35,348 bases of DNA from a virus: the IMG/VR virus record IMGVR_UViG_3300044846_001218, positions 1 to 35,348 of that record. One strand, given 5' to 3'. Shown here one piece after another: positions 21,811 through 30,755 of this stretch (position 1 is its first letter; the number at the start of each line of letters is the position of its first letter). A model generated the notes under the pieces. It was not told where the DNA came from. It saw nothing but the letters and a program-made list of their open reading frames with translations, and ran no database searches. The position numbers and the translations under genes were made by a program.

Positions 21811-22396
21811 GAAAACAAACTACAATCTTGTTGAGGTATTCAAGCACGGCGGCCATAGGTACTATCGCTTCCCGAAGGAGTTGAACATGCCACTTGAGAG
21901 GTTCGCCATGAGCATGACACTGCTGGAGCGATTGAGCTCTGGGCTATCAGGCAGCGAGATGGACAGGATATTGAATGAGATGGAGAAGGCACTTGCTGCC
22001 GGACTCAGCAATCCAAAGACAGCGGCATTGATGGGCGCATACATCCACGTGATTCGCGAAAGGCAGAACACTGTCATCCATCGCGATCTTTTGCTCAACA
22101 TCGCAGCGACTTGGATAATCCGCGAAGACGAGAATCCGGCTGTGGTCAATCCCGATGTGCACCAGCAGAAGCTAACCTTATTCGAAGAGTTGAGCAAGGG
22201 GGCGGCTCACGATTTTTTTTACAGCTTGGGTATCGAGCCGCTGATGCCCTTATTCAATATTTCTCCCGAAGAGTTTCAGACATTGTGGGAATACAACACG
22301 GTGGAAATTCAAAAGCTGAGCGAGGCGTTACGCCAGCTGAGTTCTCACCGCAAAGCAGGGCTAAAAGGACAGCAGAGAGATTCCGAGAGCAAGTGA
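21755..22396 (+). CDS. Probable tail-assembly chaperone (213 aa)
   Basis: It lies directly upstream of the tape measure, the standard place of gpG/gpGT-type chaperones. The sequence is mostly helical (RFAMSMTLLERLSSGLSGSE; MDRILNEMEKALAAGL) with a C-terminal part (FNISPEEFQTLWEYN). A T8 run at 22213-22220, in frame as GAT TTT TTT TAC, is a perfect slippery heptamer; a -1 shift there would open a 252-residue product ending at 22512. The T-frame tail is also reachable from ATG 22396 through TGATG. No family is identified by sequence alone. Confidence 0.6.
   Translation: MKLFKRLGERLRSTFIRSKKTNYNLVEVFKHGGHRYYRFPKELNMPLERFAMSMTLLERLSSGLSGSEMDRILNEMEKALAAGLSNPKTAALMGAYIHVIRERQNTVIHRDLLLNIAATWIIREDENPAVVNPDVHQQKLTLFEELSKGAAHDFFYSLGIEPLMPLFNISPEEFQTLWEYNTVEIQKLSEALRQLSSHRKAGLKGQQRDSESK
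22213..22219 (+). promoter_or_regulatory. Slippery heptamer T TTT TTT, candidate -1 frameshift site
   Basis: In the chaperone frame the codons are GAT TTT TTT TAC, so tRNAs in both sites can re-pair one base back. The -1 frame stays open for 97 codons to TGA 22512. I see no strong downstream pseudoknot by eye. Confidence 0.5.
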
Positions 22397-22512
22397 TGAG
22401 CTTGGCAGGTGGCAGCATATCTGAGTTCAATGAGTTAATGGCCTCCGATGTTTCAGTTTATTTGCTTAAATTTGAGGCAGCAATAAAGGCTCAAAATGGC
22501 AACAAAGGTTGA
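22396..22512 (+). CDS. 38-residue reading frame between chaperone and tape measure
   Basis: ATG 22396 shares a base with the chaperone stop (TGATG), and the frame ends inside the tape measure start (17-nt overlap). The sequence (SISEFNELMASDVSVYLLKF, then EAAIKAQ) has a plausible amphipathic helix. It is either a small coupled gene or the T-like extension of a frameshifted chaperone. The -1 frame carrying it is open from 22111. Confidence 0.5.
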   Translation: MSLAGGSISEFNELMASDVSVYLLKFEAAIKAQNGNKG

Positions 22513-24946
22513 GATCATCTATGAGGCCGAGGCTACGAGCCTAAAGGCAACAGTCAACGAAGTAAACAAGGCGAATGATGCGGTTGTCGCATCGGCACAG
22601 GAAAGCTCTAAGGAGGTTGCCAATGCCTACAAGAGCGCAGGCAAGAGCATCGCTGCTGCGTTCTCAGGCGGTGAAGTGAAGAAAGCCCTGGCAGACCAGA
22701 ACAAAGCATTCGACCAGTTGACATCCAAGGGCAAGACCTTAACAGGACAACTAAGGGGATTGAAGAATGAGCTATCATTGCTTGAGGCATCAGGCAAAGG
22801 TGGCACGGCTCAGTTCCGGCAGTTGACACTTGAGGCCGCAAGACTTGAGGACCAGATTGGAGATACAAGAGCGCGAGTTGCAAACCTTGCAAGCGATACA
22901 TTCAAGTTTGATGCGGCAGTGCAAGCCACGCAAGGACTTGCGGCAGGCTTCGAGATTGCACAAGGTGCGGCTGCGTTGTTCGGCTCAGAGAGCGAGGACT
23001 TGCAGAAGGCATTGCTAAAGGTCCAAGCAGCAACAGCCATTGCCAACGGAGTGCAGCAAGTTGCGAACTTACTGCTTGAGGAAAGCAAGATAAAGACACT
23101 GGTGCTGACTAATGCACAGGCAGGATATGCCGCAGTAGTTGGAACTTCGACCGGCGCAATGAAGGCATTCAGGATTGCACTTGCTGCAACTGGTGTCGGC
23201 TTGTTGGTGATTGGCTTGATTGCATTGGTTGAGAACTTCGATAAGGTGAAGGCTGCGATATTCAATGCGGTGCCAGGATTAAAGACATTTTCTGATGGCG
23301 TTGGTTCGGTGATTGATGCAACAAAGGAACTGATTGGAATCAGCGACAAGCAAAGCGCACCCAGTGCGATTGCAAAGTATATTGAAGCAGAGCAACGCCG
23401 TGTTGATGCATCGGTAAAAGCTACTGAGAGGCGCATCCAGTTGGCGCAAGCTGAAGGTCGTGACACCTCAGCACTTGAAGCTGAAAAAGAAAAGATACTA
23501 CTTGACTTCGCACAGCGCAAGTTGCAGGCTATTGAAAAAAATGAAGCAGCCATTCGTGCTGCTGGTATAAACACAAAAGAACTTGAGATTGAACTTGAGG
23601 ATGAGGTTGCAGATCGCAGAGCCAACATTCAGGCATTAAGAATTGAAGGAGCCAAGGCAGCGGCTGAGGCAGAAAAGAAAAGAGCAGAGGCAGAGAAGAA
23701 AGCGGCAGAAGAAGCGGAGAAGGAACGCGAGGCATTACTGAAGAAGCGTATCGCAACAAACAAGCAAGTAACTGATGACATTGCCAAGGCACGCGAGGCT
23801 GATTTGCAAGAACAATTGCAGGCTGTTGGCGTTGCTGAAGATGCAAGCTTCCAGGCAAAGATTGAAAGCTTGCAGAAGCAGAAGGCAATTGAAGTTGCTG
23901 CCGCTGAAGAAGCTGGACAATTGACAGTTGAAATTGAGAAGAAGTACAATGACCAGATTGAAGAATTGACAATTCAATCTGCAACTGCGCAAACCAATGC
24001 ACGCATAAATGAGCTGAAGCGTTTGGAGATTGAGCAAGGCAGCACGCTGGATAGAAGGATTGAGATCATCAATTCAGAGGCTGACAAGCGCAAGCAAGAT
24101 GCAGAGAATAGCATCAAGGATGAGAAGGAGCGAGCAAGTGCCATCGAGTTAATCAACGCCGAAACACAGCAAGCTATTCGCGATGAGCAGAAGAAGACAC
24201 GCGATGAGCAGATTGATAATTTATCAGAGATAGCTCAAGCAACTGCTGACTTATTAGGTAGTGTTATTAAGCTTCAAGGCATCCAAGCAGAAAAACGCAT
24301 TGAGGAATTAACTGCCACATCAGAAGCCGAGAAGCTTGCCATCGAGAAGAGTACATCAAGCGAAAGAGAGAAGCAGGCCAAGCTTGAGGCATTACGTATC
24401 AGGACTGAGCAAAAGATTGCAGCAGAGAAGCGCAGGCAAGCAATTGCTGACAAGGCTGCGGCTATATTCTCAGCAACCATCAACACAGCGGTGGCTGTTG
24501 CAAAGGCTGCAACAGTTCCAGAGAAGGCAATCGCACTTGCATCAGGGCTTGCTCAGATCGCCATCATTGCTGCCACTCCAATTCCTAAGTTCAAGAAGGG
24601 GGGCGCAGTTGGAGGAAGAAGCCATGAGGCAGGCGGCACATTGATTGAAGCTGAGAAGGGCGAGTACGTGGTGAATAAGGTGTCAGTGTCTCAGCATCGC
24701 AAGGCACTGGATGCGATGAACACCTCAAGTGCTGCATTCAGAAAGTATATCGATGAGAAGTATGTGCGCCCTGCAATCGCTGGCTATTCGATGAACGCCA
24801 AGCGCGATGGCATAACAGTCAACGCATCGCTTAACAGCAAGAGCATGGAGAAGGAAATCAAAGGACTGCGCAGGGATATGCGGAACAAGAATACAGTTGT
24901 AAACATCAACGGCTTTGACTCAAGATACGCATGGCATCAGAATTGA
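22496..24946 (+). CDS. Tail tape measure protein (816 aa)
   Basis: A long, Ala/Glu/Lys-rich coiled-coil protein. Residues about 25-135 and 320-640 are heptad-rich helices (EAEKKRAEAEKKAAEEAEK). A membrane-like segment lies at about 227-247 (ALAATGVGLLVIGLIALV) and an Ala-rich hydrophobic segment near 660-705. By the usual ratio of about 0.15 nm per residue it would set a tail of roughly 120 nm, which fits a siphovirus. The N-terminus starts inside the preceding small frame and the C-terminus overlaps the next tail gene by 16 nt. No lysozyme or peptidase domain is visible. Confidence 0.93.
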   Translation: MATKVEIIYEAEATSLKATVNEVNKANDAVVASAQESSKEVANAYKSAGKSIAAAFSGGEVKKALADQNKAFDQLTSKGKTLTGQLRGLKNELSLLEASGKGGTAQFRQLTLEAARLEDQIGDTRARVANLASDTFKFDAAVQATQGLAAGFEIAQGAAALFGSESEDLQKALLKVQAATAIANGVQQVANLLLEESKIKTLVLTNAQAGYAAVVGTSTGAMKAFRIALAATGVGLLVIGLIALVENFDKVKAAIFNAVPGLKTFSDGVGSVIDATKELIGISDKQSAPSAIAKYIEAEQRRVDASVKATERRIQLAQAEGRDTSALEAEKEKILLDFAQRKLQAIEKNEAAIRAAGINTKELEIELEDEVADRRANIQALRIEGAKAAAEAEKKRAEAEKKAAEEAEKEREALLKKRIATNKQVTDDIAKAREADLQEQLQAVGVAEDASFQAKIESLQKQKAIEVAAAEEAGQLTVEIEKKYNDQIEELTIQSATAQTNARINELKRLEIEQGSTLDRRIEIINSEADKRKQDAENSIKDEKERASAIELINAETQQAIRDEQKKTRDEQIDNLSEIAQATADLLGSVIKLQGIQAEKRIEELTATSEAEKLAIEKSTSSEREKQAKLEALRIRTEQKIAAEKRRQAIADKAAAIFSATINTAVAVAKAATVPEKAIALASGLAQIAIIAATPIPKFKKGGAVGGRSHEAGGTLIEAEKGEYVVNKVSVSQHRKALDAMNTSSAAFRKYIDEKYVRPAIAGYSMNAKRDGITVNASLNSKSMEKEIKGLRRDMRNKNTVVNINGFDSRYAWHQN

Positions 24947-27003
24947 AATTCTTAATTGATAACCTTGACAGAGGTCAGCCGCTTAACCCTGAGGACTTCG
25001 GCATCAACATCACAGAAGATGACAGCATCGGGTCTCGCATCACATCCTTTGACAATGAGTTAATCTTTGGCGGTGATGTGTTTACCTATCTCTACACCAA
25101 GCTTGCGACATCTGGCTATTGCGAACTGGTGAAATGCTCGGTGCAATATCTTTGCGCATCAGGAACGTGGGAGAAGCTTGTGGATGGGTACATCATTGCA
25201 ACAGAATGCAACTTCCTGCTCGACCGGTGCCAGGTGAAGACCAAGCTGTATGATGAGACATTCAGCACCAAGATAAATAACAACAAGAGCATTCCTTTCT
25301 CGCTGCGGCTGACTACTTCAAAGAATGGCGTGGCAATAACACCGCCACCATTTCAATTGCTATATGTTTACAATCCTGGTGTTTCATTTTACACTGATCC
25401 TGCATGGGGCTACACGGTTTATGATGTATTTGAGCATCTTGTGAACTGCATGAGTGATGGCTTGATTGACTTTGCTTCAAACTACTTTGCTGCAAGCTAT
25501 CCGCAGAATGATGTAATCTTCTACACGAATGGTCAGTCGATTCGCATCAAGGCAGGCAGTGAGATACTCGCAACATTCGAAGACTTGTATGGATCGTTGA
25601 GGTCAAAGCTTAACCTTGGCATGGGCTTCGAGAAGCAAGCTAACGGAAGACCTTTGCTGCGCATTGAGCCGATTGCATACTTTCAACAAAGCACACCATC
25701 CAGCAACTTGTATGACCAGCCTGAGATTGAAATGCAATTCGATACTTCACGACTATATCAAGCTGCCGAGTTTGGCAATGATGAATACCTTGAAGTAGGT
25801 CAGTGCGACAATGGCAATTCGCCTTGCGAGTTCGTGCAGACTCCATTCAGAGGCTTCCGCAATGAGACATTCGGATTCATTGGACAATGCAATACATCGA
25901 ACATATTGAACTTGAAGACAAGCAATGTGATATTCGATACAAATCTAATTCAGGACATTGTCGTTTTTAATAACACCGGATATGATACAAACGGAGTTGT
26001 CATCATTGCGAATTGGACTGGCACATACTTCCCAGGATCAGCATCAGCTCGCGGATATGATCCGTATGGAGTTGGAAACAGCATTTACAATGGGCCATTC
26101 ACAAATGAATTCGTTTCTGCTAATTGGCTTAGTGGATATCCAAGTTCGCTTGAGTCATTCTTTGAAGGCTTTAATCCAACAACTGCAACTGGTACTTTAA
26201 GATTTGATAATACGCTCGGCAATATTATTTTAAATGCCTTCAGCGTTGTCAATGCTCCGACATTGAATACATTGTCAGCATTAAATTCGCATTACTTCAT
26301 TTACCTTGATGCGGTAACTAATCCGGGCAACTTCACTCAGCCAGTGCCAGGCACATATGAGTATTACAAGGTAGCTAATCCGGGAATTTATACAGTGAAC
26401 GCAGGCCTTGTGCTTGGCGAGTATTTGGATCCTACGACCAATACACCAATCACTTTTGCAGCAGGCAGAGGTATTGCGTTGATGATAAAGCGATTTGATG
26501 CAGGGCTGAATCTTTTGGAGACAAGGCAAATCGGAGGAAGTGATCCAGCTGCACCAGGTCAGCCTGCATGGTATGAGATAAACAATGAAGTATTTGTTTG
26601 CGAGACTGGAGACTTTATTGCAATTGATATCGGAGTTCAGGCAACAGCAACCGCACCGTTTCCGAATGTTATACAACCATTCTTGAGATTCGGAAGCGGA
26701 TTCCAGAACACAACATTGCCATCAGCATTTTCTTACTTCTCGGTTACTGGTGTGCCATTCACACCTCAGACGCTTGAGCCCGTTAATATTGACGATGTGC
26801 AGACCTATCTCTATAAGTTCAAGCGACCGCTGTCAATGGCCGAGATTAACGCCATCACAAGCGAGACATCGAAGCCGATTCTACTGGGTCGGAAAGATGA
26901 TGCACTGGCTGTTTCTCCGACCTACATCAAGAATATTCAGATTGAATCAGTAATGCGCAAGGGCGCACAATTCGAACTAAGATCCAACAAACTTCTGCCA
27001 TGA
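24931..27003 (+). CDS. Large tail-tip protein, distal tail/hub-like (690 aa)
   Basis: It follows the tape measure, the usual place of distal-tail and hub proteins. It starts ASELKFLIDNLDRGQPLNPE, with beta-rich sequence and cysteines in the first 300 residues (YCELVKCSVQYLC). A later region with large beta insertions (GYDTNGVVIIANWTGTYF; PNVIQPFLRFGSG) looks like a jelly-roll module and may bind carbohydrate. The last 80 residues return to a core-like fold (LYKFKRPLSMAEINAITSE). The sequence alone does not separate distal-tail from hub protein. The stop overlaps the next start (ATGA). Confidence 0.6.
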   Translation: MASELKFLIDNLDRGQPLNPEDFGINITEDDSIGSRITSFDNELIFGGDVFTYLYTKLATSGYCELVKCSVQYLCASGTWEKLVDGYIIATECNFLLDRCQVKTKLYDETFSTKINNNKSIPFSLRLTTSKNGVAITPPPFQLLYVYNPGVSFYTDPAWGYTVYDVFEHLVNCMSDGLIDFASNYFAASYPQNDVIFYTNGQSIRIKAGSEILATFEDLYGSLRSKLNLGMGFEKQANGRPLLRIEPIAYFQQSTPSSNLYDQPEIEMQFDTSRLYQAAEFGNDEYLEVGQCDNGNSPCEFVQTPFRGFRNETFGFIGQCNTSNILNLKTSNVIFDTNLIQDIVVFNNTGYDTNGVVIIANWTGTYFPGSASARGYDPYGVGNSIYNGPFTNEFVSANWLSGYPSSLESFFEGFNPTTATGTLRFDNTLGNIILNAFSVVNAPTLNTLSALNSHYFIYLDAVTNPGNFTQPVPGTYEYYKVANPGIYTVNAGLVLGEYLDPTTNTPITFAAGRGIALMIKRFDAGLNLLETRQIGGSDPAAPGQPAWYEINNEVFVCETGDFIAIDIGVQATATAPFPNVIQPFLRFGSGFQNTTLPSAFSYFSVTGVPFTPQTLEPVNIDDVQTYLYKFKRPLSMAEINAITSETSKPILLGRKDDALAVSPTYIKNIQIESVMRKGAQFELRSNKLLP

Positions 27004-28652
27004 GTTACACATCGATACCTAACCAACCGATTATATTCAACAGCCAACTGCCTGAAGTATGTGAGGGCTGTGGTACTGAGTTCGCACAGCTTGCTGACTT
27101 CAATGATCAGTTATTCTGGCAGCTTGAAGCAGGCGAGTGCGGTGCACTGAGGTTAGCTGCTGAAAGCTTAACGGGAGACTGGACTCAAAGCGGCAGCGAG
27201 ATAACCGGTACAGGCAATACTGGCGGTTATCTTGTGGCCTATGAGCGATACGATGTGGTGCTAAACTTCAAGCTGACCATCACGATTGATACATACAACA
27301 GCGGCACGTTGGTGGCTGGCATCTTCCCTGTTGGCTCGTTTCTTTACTTGACTGCACCAGGCACGCATACGATATACCTCAACACATCGGATGTGAGTTC
27401 GAATTCGCTGATTTTCTCATTCTATGGCTTGGCCGGTGATGAGTTCGATGGCGTGTTTACAATCGACAGCATCGAGCCTGTGCCAACGGGTGCGCTATTC
27501 GCTGGCTTGGTGGATGCGACAACCTTGGCGGTTGTTGATGTGCTCGACCCGGTGCTCACTGTGAAGGACCAGTATTTAACCGCAGGCATCAACCTTGCTG
27601 ACTATACGATTGAGCCGGGCTGCTACCGGTTAGCGATTGCAGACTACTGCACCAACACGTGTGGACAGTACTTCATTTACAATCCGTACTTCAATGGCGA
27701 TCCGCTTTCACTCAGCCCACCGCCAATCGGATGGACCTCTACGCCATTAGTTGGCGCAGATAATTGGAATGTTGGAGGCGGTGAAGCGCAAATAGACTTA
27801 ACCTCTTTAAACAATGCAACGGAGCTTGTGAGCATCACTGAGCTGTGCGAGGATAAAGACTACTATGTGACCATCGTTGTTGATTCAATCATCAATGCGA
27901 GGCTTAGCTTCCGAGTGGATGGCATTCAATACGATAGCGCAATATCCACAGCAGGCACATACAACTTTGTATTCACCAATACGCAAACCGGATTTGTAAG
28001 CTTGCGTGCTACTCAGTTCGGCGCATCGCTTGATGGCGAGATTACTGTGAGCAAGATAACCGTTCGAGCAGATAAGAACTGGGCCACATACGACCAGTAC
28101 AGCGACCTCATCCAGATTGGCGACTTCAGCGATGATTGCCGTTTCTTCAAGATTGAAGGCTGCAACGGAGAGAATCAATTCGGCATGGCGTTCTATGGCA
28201 CTTCATTCCTTCCAGGCATCCGACTTGAGGGCCGCAGATTCCAGCCGCAATACGACACGGATAGTGACTTGTTCAGATACGCATCAGGCAGATGGCAAGC
28301 AAGCTTTGTGGACCGCAAGAAAAAGCTAAGCTATCACTTCGGCCGATTGCCTGAGTACGTGCTCGACTTCCTTTCGCTGGTGTTCTACTTCGACAACTGC
28401 TATGTGAACGGGCAAGTTGTCTTCCCTGCTGATGGTGAATTCCCGACCATCGAGTATGACAATGCCGATGACCTTGGCAGCTTGACTATCGACTTGTACA
28501 AGAAGAATGACAAGGTGCGCAAGACGGTATGTGTTGGAGTGGATGCGGACTGCTTGCCTTCGATATTGGAGAATAATGACGAGCCGTTTATTCTCACGCA
28601 GGATGGCGAAAGAATTACAACTCAAGACCTGGTGAATTTATATCAGGAATAA
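27000..28652 (+). CDS. Tail-tip protein with two carbohydrate-binding-like modules (550 aa)
   Basis: The N-terminus carries VCEGCGTEF (CxxC). Residues about 58-163 (GDWTQSGSEITGTGNTGGYL) and 240-350 (GWTSTPLVGADNWNVGGGEA) each read as a jelly-roll like CBM4/9 modules, with aromatic and Asn/Gly-rich strands ending in an IDSIEPV- or ISKITV-type last strand. The C-terminal 190 residues form a different domain with paired cysteines (FSDDCRFFKIEGCNGENQF). It is probably part of the tail tip contacting host glycans. Gene order and coupled translation with the previous tail gene support this. Confidence 0.6.
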   Translation: MSYTSIPNQPIIFNSQLPEVCEGCGTEFAQLADFNDQLFWQLEAGECGALRLAAESLTGDWTQSGSEITGTGNTGGYLVAYERYDVVLNFKLTITIDTYNSGTLVAGIFPVGSFLYLTAPGTHTIYLNTSDVSSNSLIFSFYGLAGDEFDGVFTIDSIEPVPTGALFAGLVDATTLAVVDVLDPVLTVKDQYLTAGINLADYTIEPGCYRLAIADYCTNTCGQYFIYNPYFNGDPLSLSPPPIGWTSTPLVGADNWNVGGGEAQIDLTSLNNATELVSITELCEDKDYYVTIVVDSIINARLSFRVDGIQYDSAISTAGTYNFVFTNTQTGFVSLRATQFGASLDGEITVSKITVRADKNWATYDQYSDLIQIGDFSDDCRFFKIEGCNGENQFGMAFYGTSFLPGIRLEGRRFQPQYDTDSDLFRYASGRWQASFVDRKKKLSYHFGRLPEYVLDFLSLVFYFDNCYVNGQVVFPADGEFPTIEYDNADDLGSLTIDLYKKNDKVRKTVCVGVDADCLPSILENNDEPFILTQDGERITTQDLVNLYQE

Positions 28653-28656
28653 TTCG

Positions 28657-28664
28657 TAAATTTG
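28657..28664 (+). promoter_or_regulatory. -7 box (TAAATTTG) of the probable tail-tube gene
   Basis: It matches TAnnTTTG and is followed by CA, as in the capsid promoter. No clean TTTG at -33. A long leader separates it from ATG 28746. Confidence 0.6.
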
Positions 28665-28745
28665 CAGTAGATCATCATAGAGACGTAGGAGTTCGGAAGC
28701 CGTCCTATTCAACAGGCAACCACCAACAATTCAAATCTCTATACT
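28665..28745 (+). promoter_or_regulatory. 81-nt structured leader, related to the capsid leader
   Basis: It holds TAGGA (28686-28690) pairing with TCCTA (28703-28707) around an inner CGG/CCG stem, with GACG/CGTC as an alternative pairing. It then has CCTATTCAACAGGCA, which matches 12 of 15 bases of CCTTTGCAACTGGCA in the capsid leader and ends 27 nt before the ATG (24 nt in the capsid leader). Confidence 0.6.
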
Positions 28746-29285
28746 ATGGCTTGTGTAAGCTACTGCGACTCATCGCTACTTGATCACAACTTAGTAAACT
28801 GCAACGAATACAAGCTCGGAGGCGTATCTGCAATATTGGTAGGTGCCTGCGGAACAGAACTTGTGGATCCTTCAGACGCTGTTGAAGTGGATGCCTTAAT
28901 CACGGCAGGCACTGCAAAGCTCATCGAAGACATCCGCTTCGCTCTTCCTGCTGGCTCTCCAGTAACTGTTGATTCACCAATTGGCTGCGGTACTGCCATT
29001 CGTATCAACGAAGACAGAACTGCTACGCTCTTTGATGCAAACGTAACTGACGAGAATAATACTTTTTGGAATGATGTAAACAACCGCCGCATCGCTTGGG
29101 TACTTGCCTATATGTGCGACAGCGGAAAGGTGATTTATATCAACCCTCCTGTGGGTATTACTACTTCAGCGAACTTCATCCTTCCTGAGCAGAACAATGA
29201 ATTGCAGCGTTACGAAGTAACCTTCTCATGGCGCGATAAGAACATCCCAGCACAATATGATGCCCCTGCTGGCATCTTTGGATAA
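28746..29285 (+). CDS. Probable major tail tube protein (179 aa)
   Basis: It has its own promoter and a leader related to that of the capsid gene, so it is expected to be very abundant. Its size and beta-rich sequence (GSPVTVDSPIGCGTAIRINE; RYEVTFSWRDKNI) suit a tail tube subunit, and it follows the tape measure and tail-tip genes. Five cysteines are present, four in the first 35 residues. Another abundant virion protein such as a decoration protein cannot be excluded. The stop shares a base with the next start (TAATG). Confidence 0.6.
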   Translation: MACVSYCDSSLLDHNLVNCNEYKLGGVSAILVGACGTELVDPSDAVEVDALITAGTAKLIEDIRFALPAGSPVTVDSPIGCGTAIRINEDRTATLFDANVTDENNTFWNDVNNRRIAWVLAYMCDSGKVIYINPPVGITTSANFILPEQNNELQRYEVTFSWRDKNIPAQYDAPAGIFG

Positions 29286-30205
29286 TGGATAGTTCTTCAA
29301 ACATTCAAGGCCAAGGCACTACCTCGCAAGGGGTGGTGCTTGTGGCATTTGGCAAGCCTCAGTATTACTGGGCTGCTTATAACCTCGCTTATTCGATTAA
29401 GCGATTTAATGCCGCACTGCCTATTGCTTTAATTTGCGATAGTAGCGAGCGTGCTGTGTATCATTGCCACGAGCTGGGCCAATGCATCGACACCTTTGTT
29501 GAACTGCCTGAGCAGCACATATACACGAATAAGAAATTGGATCCGGGCAAGGCCAAGGTGCTTTTGTACGATTACTTGCCGTATCACTACAATCTTTACC
29601 TCGATGTTGATGCAGTCTGCTTGAAGGACTTGCAGCCTCTCATCGAGCAGCTAATTGCTAACGATGCGAAGTATGCCACGCGAGTTGTTGGTGAGCATAC
29701 CATCGACAAGGGCCGAGACTTCAAAGAGATGCAATGGGCGTGGGCCGATTCTCTGTGGCAGCACTTCGGGCTGTCTAAGGAAGACAAGATATACGCTATC
29801 AATAGCAGCATCCAGTTCATTGAGAAGTGCGATGAGGCAGAAGCAATATTCAGAACTGCTGCCGACTTGTATCTCAACAATCCGCTTCCGCTTGCCAAGC
29901 TTCGCATGAAATGGGGCGGTGGTCAGCCTGATGAATTGTACTTTAATGTTTCATTCGGCAAGAATAAGTTCAAGCCGTATGAGACTGATGTTGTATGCTT
30001 CCAGATGAACAGAGAATTCACATTCAACCAGATTGAAGAACGGTTCTATTTGATGAGTTATTATGGCGGCAAAGGATTCACGCCAAGCTTTTACATTGAC
30101 TGGCTTGATAGAAAACTTAAAGCATGGATGCAAGAAGATGGCCTCCAGCATAAATACTTTATTCACAGAATTACAGACCACAAACATGCAGACCCAAGAA
30201 GATAA
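29285..30205 (+). CDS. GT-A-type glycosyltransferase (306 aa)
   Basis: It begins with a nucleotide-binding-like strand (GVVLVAFGKPQYYWAAYNLA) and carries NLYLDVDAVCL with a DxD motif (Asp107, Asp109), which holds the metal and sugar nucleotide in GT-A enzymes. The region after it (MKWGGGQPDELYFN) resembles the acceptor side of GT8-like enzymes. No membrane segment or signal is seen. It is coupled by TAATG to the tail-tube gene and followed by a methyltransferase. It may decorate a virion protein or act on a host glycan; the acceptor is unknown. Confidence 0.8.
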   Translation: MDSSSNIQGQGTTSQGVVLVAFGKPQYYWAAYNLAYSIKRFNAALPIALICDSSERAVYHCHELGQCIDTFVELPEQHIYTNKKLDPGKAKVLLYDYLPYHYNLYLDVDAVCLKDLQPLIEQLIANDAKYATRVVGEHTIDKGRDFKEMQWAWADSLWQHFGLSKEDKIYAINSSIQFIEKCDEAEAIFRTAADLYLNNPLPLAKLRMKWGGGQPDELYFNVSFGKNKFKPYETDVVCFQMNREFTFNQIEERFYLMSYYGGKGFTPSFYIDWLDRKLKAWMQEDGLQHKYFIHRITDHKHADPRR

Positions 30206-30755
30206 GCCAAAGAAAGCCGGACGGCCTAAGAAGATTGTGACAACCGAGACATTTACAGAGGTTGCTCGCAATGAGTGGAACAGTGAAGTTGATGTGTGCG
30301 AATTCATCGGCTCGCTAATCAAGATGACAGGCGCAGCCAATGTGCTTGAAATTGGAGTATTCGAAGGCGAGACTTCAGTCAAGATGATTGCAGCCTTGCC
30401 ATATGGCGGCAAATACACTGGCATCGATATCAACAACTACTTGAAGCATGACCTGACTACATTCGGGGCTGAGGTTGATTTCATCCTTGGCGAATCAATC
30501 AAGGTGATGCAAGGCATGAAGCCGAGACAGTTTGATTTCATCTTTGTCGATGGAGACCATAGCTGGGCGAATATCTTGCCGGAGTTCAAAGAAGTTGAGC
30601 GCATGATTAAGCCGGGCGGAACCATTGCCTATCATGACACAATTCATATTCCTGATGTTAAGAAGCTGATGGAGTATGCAAAGTATTACAAGTACAACGT
30701 CATCACATTAAACACATCCGAGGGGCGCGGCCTTTCGCTAATTCAGAAACCATGA
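30186..30755 (+). CDS. Class I SAM-dependent methyltransferase (189 aa)
   Basis: The start is ATG 30186, giving a 20-nt overlap with the glycosyltransferase; an upstream frame start at 30063 lies inside that gene. An AT-hook-like basic start (KPKKAGRPKKIV) precedes motif I LEIGVFEGETS (54-64), motif II GIDINNY (Asp81) and the post-motif FDFIFVDGDHSW (116-127), typical of Methyltransf_24-type enzymes that methylate sugars and small molecules. Pairing with a glycosyltransferase suggests methylation of a transferred sugar. The stop overlaps the next small frame (ATGA). Confidence 0.88.
   Translation: MQTQEDKPKKAGRPKKIVTTETFTEVARNEWNSEVDVCEFIGSLIKMTGAANVLEIGVFEGETSVKMIAALPYGGKYTGIDINNYLKHDLTTFGAEVDFILGESIKVMQGMKPRQFDFIFVDGDHSWANILPEFKEVERMIKPGGTIAYHDTIHIPDVKKLMEYAKYYKYNVITLNTSEGRGLSLIQKP

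Noticed and set aside
22467-22474. TAAATTTG as a tape measure promoter
   Set aside because: It lies within the small coupled frame, has no -33 box and could easily arise by chance.
22810-23628. Minus-strand frame of 272 codons opposite the tape measure
   Set aside because: Ser/Ala/Phe-rich shadow of an Ala/Glu/Lys-rich coiled-coil; no start context.
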